Made by a program: the position numbers and the translations under genes. Positions 9,661-14,923 of a stretch of DNA of 14,923 nt are shown here, in pieces. The notes under the pieces are model-generated. The model was not told where the DNA came from, did no database searches, and saw only the letters and a list, made by a program, of their open reading frames with translations. Where the stretch lies: assembly GCA_900618425.1 (NCBI GenBank), contig UZAN01045777.1, forward strand, positions 16,414-31,336. The letters run 5' to 3'. The stretch comes from Echinostoma caproni (lineage: Eukaryota; Platyhelminthes; Trematoda; Plagiorchiida; Echinostomatidae). The stretch's first letter is position 1. Every line of letters starts with the position of its first letter.

Positions 9661-11689
9661 TCGAATGAAATATGGTCATCACAAGTAGCGGAATACTCTT
9701 GGTCAAATAATGCTGTTTTGGCATAACTAAACATACATTAAAGAGATCAGCCCTATTCTTACTCAAGTGATCATATATTGGTAAAGAAAGATATTTCGGA
9801 GTGTATTGTGAGGTAACCATCAACAATGAGGCTTCTGTTTTCAATTGTTCGGCTTGTATCAATAAAGGAAGATGTGTAACCGGGAAAGTTGCACTTCTAT
9901 CACTTCCTTCTCCAACTCTCATTGGTAAGTGCTAACACCTACATTTTGCTCAGTAAAAGTGTAGGATACGCACAGTTCTGAATCACACGTTGTCTTGTAT
10001 ATGTGTATTATTTATCTGCAAAAGTTCTGACTCAATTTGAAGTTCGAGGACAAACTCTCAATGTCCATTGAATGCAAATGCTTCCGATAAGATTAGCTAC
10101 TGACTAAGCAGAGACTTGCGACCGTGTGATCATTGCCTATGAAGATTCTGTTCGGCATGATGAATGAACTCAGTATACTTTCTAGCCACCGTTGCTTGAG
10201 TATTTAACGTTTTCCGAGATTCGCTCATTGTCATTGTTGACAAGTGTACACAGCTCTGTTTTGCTCTCATTCAAACCATGCCCCATGATTCGACTCACAT
10301 GTGCTGTTGTTTCTTTCTACTTACTGTAGACGGAACGTTGTATTTGATTAAAGGCTGGTTTTCAGCCACGTTGTCATTCATCCACTGATCTGCTTTGCTA
10401 AGGGTTAACTATGTTTCCCCTCTAACCAGAGGTAACTGACTCTATTCTACACGAAGCAACTTACAGCTATTCGAACAAGTTCTCTCTTATTTCAGTCCCA
10501 TAAATCAGTCCAGAATCTATTTATCTTCTTATTCTCAGCTTCTGGCGCAGGGTATATCAAACTTTCATTCAATCTGATCAGGTTAGGTTTCACTTTCAAA
10601 CATTTTCTCTAACGGATGATACTTTTTAACAGGTTTCTGAGTGTTCATGTTCTTTGGTTTTCCTCGTGGATCAAATTACACAGAATAGTAATTTCGTTTG
10701 TTATTTATCGTATTCTATTTTCGATGTCTGTCGTCCACTCAAGTGCAGTGCCAGATGAGTACTCCCGTGCCTAAGGGTATGAAGGTCACAGAATAAAATG
10801 CGTTCAATTATCGGTGATCTCTCTCCGAATTGGATTAAGTACAAAATCAAACGATTCGATCAGAAAAATACGTTACGTGCAACAGGGTATCCAAATAATT
10901 CCCGAACAACAACAGAGGTCCTAGCAGAAATTACCCCCCATGCAGCCTACACTCGCTGAATCACGTATAGATTCTGGGACCGAAAAGTTTCTGGTGCTGA
11001 TATATATAATAAGTAGTATGTGAATGATTGGACAAAGTTTCCCTGGAAGCACACTACCAGTTTCGTGGTTCTTGCCGCTCGTCAGGCATACGTATCCGGT
11101 AATCTTTTGTTAGTTCATTCATAAACTTGTACCCAGGAAGTGTATTTCCGTCACATTAATCTTGCTTGCAACACTGGATGACTTTTGGATAGACAGCTCT
11201 TTCAAAGCCAGTTCATTGAAGAATCAATGCTATAATTCAATGTTTTTGCAGGTGGGTTAGATGCTACTAACCACAACAAACATGACTTGATCGTCTTTGC
11301 AGAATATTATGTATACATATATTTATAAGTATATATTCTTCTGGACACTTGACATCCCAACCAGGAATACTGAAGTACCAACAGAGGAAGCATGCTTAGT
11401 AACAAGAGGAAGGTCCAGTCGACCACGAAGACCAACCAGAAGAACGTAAATAGATCCCCGTTACTAACACCACAGGTAACCAACCTAAGTGAGGAGGTAT
11501 TGGGATGAAGATCAATGCCATTCGTCCCACGATAAGCCCGGCTGCACACTTGCTAATTCTGTGAACAAAATCAAATAATTTTGCAGCACATTCGACCCAA
11601 ATTATGGTCATCGCGAATCAATACTAATATCACGGAAATAAATCAATAATATTGCGTCGTACGGCAATATTCACTCTCTCCGCCCGTCT
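9661..11689. other. Gene-poor stretch, no supported gene
   Basis: There are short frames only: minus 9653-9922 (89 codons), and minus 11307-11549 and 11396-11611 overlapping in different frames. None resembles a known protein. The minus-strand pair at 11307-11611 is hydrophobic and T-rich and may be part of a dispersed repeat that ends in an AT run (11310-11336). A plus-strand acceptor-like TTTTTAACAG at about 10631 opens a 47-codon frame ending at TAA (10771-10773) with AATAAA shortly after, but the peptide is not convincing. Confidence 0.4.
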
Positions 11690-12124
11690 GTTCCATAGCC
11701 TATGGCCGATTGAAAATTGCTCACTGTGTATTTCATTGGTACATTAGTTTTCTTGCATTGATCAATGTTACTTTCAGTCACATATAAGCAGCAGAGTAAA
11801 ATTTGTACATTGACTCGTGATTTGTGATTTGTGCTCAACGCAATTAAGATCCCGTGCTACTGAAGCCGTGTCTTCTCTCTCGTGTCTGGGAGGCCTGAGA
11901 GATCGATAGCCGACCGTGCGTCCTGTGTTTCGCCTAGGTGGCTTCCGCTCCTAGAACTATCATCCGCTCACGGACTTAGTGTTAGTCCGCTGTTCTCGTT
12001 TCCCGTGTGATAATACTGTTACTATGCTATATCTTGTGTTCTTGGCACTTGTGGTAATCTCTTGTGATATAGTGGTATGGGACGTAATAGTAGGCAACGG
12101 ATATAAGCGGAGTAAAACATAACA
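11690..12124 (+). mobile_element. Probable LTR (or its right part) of a degenerate LTR retrotransposon
   Basis: The right end is the clearest part. It ends ATAACA at 12124 and is followed after a few bases by TGGCGACATGATGGACC, shaped like the tRNA primer-binding site that follows a 5' LTR in Ty3/gypsy-type elements. A promoter-like CATATAAGCAGCAG at 11781-11794 would mark the end of U3. The stretch after it is GC-richer than its surroundings and contains a hairpin (CGGACT at 11971 with AGTCCG at 11984), consistent with R-U5. The left boundary is a guess: I could not fix a TG start or a target duplication. No gag or pol frame follows, so the element is a remnant truncated on its right. It could instead be unrelated sequence with a chance TGG motif. 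Confidence 0.4.
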
Positions 12125-12127
12125 ATT

Positions 12128-12144
12128 TGGCGACATGATGGACC
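12128..12144 (+). other. Primer-binding-site-like sequence after the LTR
   Basis: The sequence begins TGGCGACATGATGG, with the TGG that pairs with a tRNA CCA end. It lies three bases after the putative LTR end CA. The rest departs from the tRNA matches I know for flatworm gypsy elements, so the primer tRNA is not assigned. Confidence 0.4.
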
Positions 12145-12883
12145 AGGGGAACTAAAACGATGTGCGTGAAAACGAATACTCAATGAAAGCAATTATTAGA
12201 AAATCTGCCAATGAGATCTGTACGATCTATATTGGAAACCATTTGTCTAACTATTTTCGAACTTTTCATTCAATTCCCATATCATGACTTCTCAATACAC
12301 TTGATTCTTTTGTTTGTTTAATGTCAATTACTAATCATCAAACAAGTGCGAGGATTGAACCATGTAAAAAGACAAAGATTTTCAAACCTTTAATCACAAT
12401 CTAAGGGGTACAAGGTACTATGCTGTTCTGATTCCTCTCGACCCGCATAACTCACTTGCCTGTCTCTTCGCCCACACGTTTCACGAGTTACGGATGACAA
12501 TAATGTTATACCATACCGTGCCGTTTACAAAAGATGATCTTTTTAAATCTGTATTCTGACATGTATTAAACTATTCAGCAACCGGAGACTTGTATCAAAT
12601 AAACTGATTCAATATTAAACAACAATCGATTCATATTAGGGATTCGATGCATTCTCCACAAGTTTTCTCAAATTTACGCCCACTCATTCGATGCTGTACC
12701 TAATTTTAACCCTTCGTCACATGTGTGCAATCAACGACTTCTCTTTCAGGCATTACGAATCACATTAGTATTAATGCGAAACCGACCAACGTGTAGCGTG
12801 CATATATATTCTGGGTCGATTCCAGGAAAATACCGAGTGATTATGATAGGTGCATATTTTTGCACTCGTCTCCATGCGTTCAG
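12145..12883. other. Gene-poor stretch to the right of the LTR remnant
   Basis: There is no gag-like frame where one would be expected after a 5' LTR. The sequence is AT-rich with a 60-codon plus frame at 12723-12905 that I do not recognise. An acceptor-like CTTCTCTTTCAG ends at about 12750. AATAAA occurs at about 12599, without a gene to serve. Confidence 0.4.
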
Positions 12884-13023
12884 TTTCATGGTGAACGAGA
12901 ACTGAGGGATGTGCCAATTCAGGAAGTTCTTGAGTCCGGGAAGAATTACAAGGAGATTGTCATCCAGGAGGCTCTTCCAATTTCGCTTCCTTGTGCTTGT
13001 TTGATGGAAAAGGCGATTTCATG
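12884..13023 (+). CDS. Candidate internal exon, hydrophilic peptide of unknown family
   Basis: After an acceptor-like CCATGCGTTCAG the frame encodes FHGERELRDVPIQEV, then a Lys/Glu-rich section with GKNYKEIVIQEALP, then a Cys-containing end near LPCACLMEK. The charged, amphipathic peptide and its codon use look more like coding DNA than the flanks do. The proposed donor ATG|GTTCGT is weak; it would leave two bases (TG) that combine with T of the next candidate exon to give Cys. The frame stays open past it to TAA at 13097-13099, so the exon could also be terminal. I do not recognise the family. It may be a real exon of a second plus-strand gene or a gene fragment. Confidence 0.3.
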
Positions 13024-13359
13024 GTTCGTGATTTTATGTTACAATTGGAACACGAAACTCACAAATCAGCGTAAATCGTTTCGCATACAGTCTTCTTAAA
13101 ACCTTTGTTGACCCTTGGCATTTCCTTTGCATGTCGATCCGTTCCAATTCGGCAGCAAGTTTTGAATTCCAACAGTTCATTTTGTTTACACCTTAACGAA
13201 TTTGAACACTAAACGATAGCGGGTGGTGTTGGTGGTGGGAAGGATTAGCAACTAAATACTCTGTGACTTGGTTCATATTTTCCAGGCACTTCTTCTGTTG
13301 TTATTAATTCTGAGATTTATTTCCCAATCAGTTTCTGTAAAAATGCCTATTTCTTTCAG

Positions 13360-13410
13360 TAAGGATTTGAGCAATTGTGCGCCTACAGAAATCGTTCCAG
13401 TGTATCGCAG
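13360..13410 (+). CDS. Candidate 51-base exon
   Basis: The exon is bounded by a good acceptor (CCTATTTCTTTCAG) and a fair donor (CAG|GTACTA). In the phase that follows the 12884-13023 candidate it reads KDLSNCAPTEIVPVYR with no stop. Short exons of this size are common in flatworm genes, but also easy to find by eye, so support is weak. The function is unknown. Confidence 0.25.
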
Positions 13411-13779
13411 GTACTATAGGATGGACTAACATGGTTTGAGACCCAAAGTGTCGTAAACAATGACCCTCATACATCTATTCACTTCGTGCACTTATGTCTA
13501 GCTCTAGCACCCACACACTGCGGGCTTGTTGTCACGACATCCCCCAGTTTTACATTTAATCGCAATCTGCTCTTTGGTTCGACTGGACAGGTAACCAAAG
13601 GAAAGCAAGTAAAATCAGGACACCAAAATTTCCTCGGTGTGACCAATTTCATTTAGTAAATCACTAACCACTGGCAAAGGATAGATGGACTGCTCTACGA
13701 CTGATAAAGCGTTTCACTCAACCGCGTTCCGTAGGAGCAGAGGTACGTGCACTTGACATTCCGTCTCTGTCATCCCTAG

Positions 13780-13870
13780 CATGGCGTGTGGATTTATGCG
13801 TCCCAGTAGACTGCACTATACACACGTCGAATGTGATTTCAATGCATGCCCGAGAGGGAAAATACTTTAG
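13780..13870 (+). CDS. Candidate terminal exon
   Basis: After a pyrimidine-rich acceptor (GTCTCTGTCATCCCTAG), the first base completes a Ser codon with the AG left by the 51-base candidate exon. The frame then runs 29 codons, starting MACGFMRPSRLHY and containing several Cys and His residues, to TAG at 13868-13870. An AATAAA about 790 bases further on (14657), with a T/GT-rich stretch behind it, could be the matching poly(A) signal. The three candidate exons are phase-consistent, but they were chosen by eye. Confidence 0.2.
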
Positions 13871-14094
13871 TTGTTTGGTTTTACTTGAATAAGAAGTGAA
13901 GTGGCACTTGAGACTGTGTCCTGAGTATGGTAGGATTCATAACCATGACAGATCATCATCAGTCAAACAAGAAACGTTTTGTGGGTTTTCGCAATCATTC
14001 AAAGCCCCATTGAACCGAATCGATTTTATTGTATGAGAATAGAGGAGGATTTGATTTGTTTGTGTTAATGAGGCGTGAGGTGAAAAGCTGGGAT
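13871..14094. other. Short gene-free stretch beside the hammerhead SINE
   Basis: The sequence is AT-rich with no frame or RNA signal of note. In minus orientation it lies downstream of the SINE hammerhead region. The part nearest the element (about 14060-14094) may still belong to its 3' tail, which I cannot delimit. Confidence 0.35.
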
Positions 14095-14138
14095 CACTGG
14101 ATAGCTGTTTCGACCTGACTGGGTCTCATCGGCAGTGC
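14095..14138 (-). ncRNA. Hammerhead ribozyme-like motif, type I, probably degraded
   Basis: Read on the minus strand, stem I is CACTG (14137-14133) with CAGTG (14099-14095). The core CCGATGAG (14132-14125) stands where the consensus is CUGANGAG. Stem II is GACC/GGTC around loop CAGTCA, followed by GAAAC (14111-14107). Stem III is a very short ACAG/CTAT, with an A-U closing pair and one C-A mismatch. The cleavage triplet is ATC, so the cut would lie between 14100 and 14099. All elements are in the right order, but the invariant core U4 is C and stem III is weak, so self-cleavage is expected to be poor or absent. A tiny stem III is typical of this flatworm class. Confidence 0.6.
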
Positions 14139-14205
14139 AAATCCATCGAACCCGGGATCTCACAGGTAGAACGTTAACATACTACCCACTCGGTCACTGG
14201 GCAGC
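14095..14205 (-). mobile_element. tRNA-derived SINE with hammerhead-like 3' part (schistosome Sm-alpha-like layout)
   Basis: On the minus strand, a tRNA-like head starts at about 14205. It has an A-box-like GTGACCGAGTGGGTAG (14198-14183) and a strong B box, GGGTTCGATGG (14153-14143), close to the GGTTCGANTCC consensus. About ten bases after the B box begins a hammerhead-like fold (14138-14095). A pol III tRNA head followed directly by a hammerhead is the layout of the Sm-alpha SINE-like repeats of schistosomes, from family knowledge. No coding frame belongs to it. The 3' limit and any target duplication are unclear. Related tRNA-hammerhead tails also occur on larger flatworm retroelements, so it could be the end of one of those. 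Confidence 0.65.
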
Positions 14206-14923
14206 TGATCACATCGTTTCTCATTTTGAATTTGCACGATATAGCACAACCCATCTATGCGAGCTTGTTGTGAGTATCGATCCTCACTCATCATACAAAC
14301 GAATAGGTTTTATAATCTAAACTATAGGGTTGGCTGCATCTTCGATTCCTTAGTCTCATTCAGCTGTACAAGTCTCATCCGCGATATTTGATCTCATTCT
14401 CAACTATACTGCTCGACCGAGGGTGCAGCACAAGAACTGTTATAATGTCCCAAAACTCCGTTGTTCCCTTTTTGAATCATCGTGATGAAATTTGGTCAAT
14501 GATAACACTTATCACCAACACTGAACCTTCCTTCCTGTGCGCAACCGCCATCTAGTTTTCATTTGATTTATAAAGTCGGCAAAGTATGATTCTTTTTTAG
14601 ATAGCCTTTATATACATATATAATATTGAAAAGCTCTCAGCGCAGTCAAATCATCAAATAAAAATTCATTCAGTTTTTCCTGCATGTTGCCACGTGTCTG
14701 TTTAAACGATTAAAGAAAAAGCGATGCATCAAATTGGGGCTGAAAGGACGCACAAAACAAAAGAAAATATGCTCACAAACACGAGTTTTAAAACTTTTAT
14801 TTGAGGCCGTACTGCCATTCAAATTCAAATTTTTATTATGAGATATAACTTACAAAGACTTCTCTTTTACAAATCCCATAGGGTGTTTACACATTGGTTC
14901 GGATGAAGAATCACAATATCACA
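14206..14923. other. Right-hand gene-free stretch
   Basis: The bases next to the SINE (14206-14320) may be the upstream body of a larger element in minus orientation, but no protein frame supports this. Further right the sequence is AT-rich with TATA-like runs at about 14606-14625. AATAAA occurs at 14657 on the plus strand. TTTATT, the minus-strand form of the signal, occurs at about 14796 and again near 14833. No coding exon was recognised. Confidence 0.35.
14657..14662 (+). terminator. Candidate poly(A) signal AATAAA
   Basis: A canonical hexamer with a T-rich then GT-containing stretch (CAGTTTTTCCTGCATGTTG) from about 14671. It might serve the weak three-exon candidate gene ending at 13870; this link is inference. 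Confidence 0.2.

Noticed and set aside
9648..9662. 15-base direct repeat GGTTTTCAGGCTTTC, also at 1596-1610
   Set aside because: The identity does not extend into the flanks beyond a few bases, and one such match in 15 kb is not remarkable.
10629..10773. 47-codon frame after an acceptor ending VPDEYSRA, resembling SPNEYSR in the first exon, with AATAAA downstream
   Set aside because: The shared stretch is about 26 bases with a gap, and the rest of the peptide is hydrophobic and T-rich. A duplication cannot be distinguished from chance.
1..14923. CRISPR array, bacterial operon, prophage or tRNA/rRNA gene
   Set aside because: There are no spaced direct repeats, no clustered long ORFs with ribosome-binding sites, no rRNA-like stretch, and no intact cloverleaf beyond the two SINE heads.

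Overview
This is eukaryotic, intron-rich, AT-leaning nuclear DNA with no bacterial traits: there are no operons, no ribosome-binding sites and no long uninterrupted genes. The best guess is a parasitic flatworm, probably a digenean fluke. The main reason is a tRNA-derived short element near the right end with a hammerhead-ribozyme-like segment just downstream of its pol III boxes, the layout known from schistosome Sm-alpha-type SINEs. A tRNA-headed SINE, an LTR fragment with a primer-binding-site-like sequence and long introns fit this. The species assignment is inference.

Left part (1-5.2 kb): this is the 3' end of one plus-strand protein-coding gene, the only gene I am confident of. One coding exon enters from the left edge and ends at a good donor at 450. 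A roughly 3.7 kb intron follows. The last coding exon (4144-4344) joins in the same phase and ends at TAA, and a pyrimidine-rich 3' UTR may end near an AATAAA at 5194. Together the exons give about 215 C-terminal residues of a Ser/Pro/Arg-rich, probably disordered tail of unknown family.

Middle part (5.2-11.7 kb): this is repeat-derived and intergenic sequence. It holds a (GT)15 microsatellite abutting a tRNA-headed SINE (about 7262-7554) whose 3' half folds into several hairpins. Next is a stop-interrupted frame (7563-8131) containing a Gly-rich Rossmann-like string, then purine-rich blocks that may be decayed elements.

Right part (11.7-14.9 kb): there is a probable LTR end plus primer-binding site (to about 12144) without gag or pol. 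Three weak but phase-compatible candidate exons (12884-13870) could be the end of a second plus-strand gene. The minus-strand hammerhead-bearing SINE lies at 14095-14205.

The most interesting feature is the hammerhead SINE. Its fold is well preserved, but one invariant core base is changed and stem III is weakened, so it is probably a decayed ribozyme.
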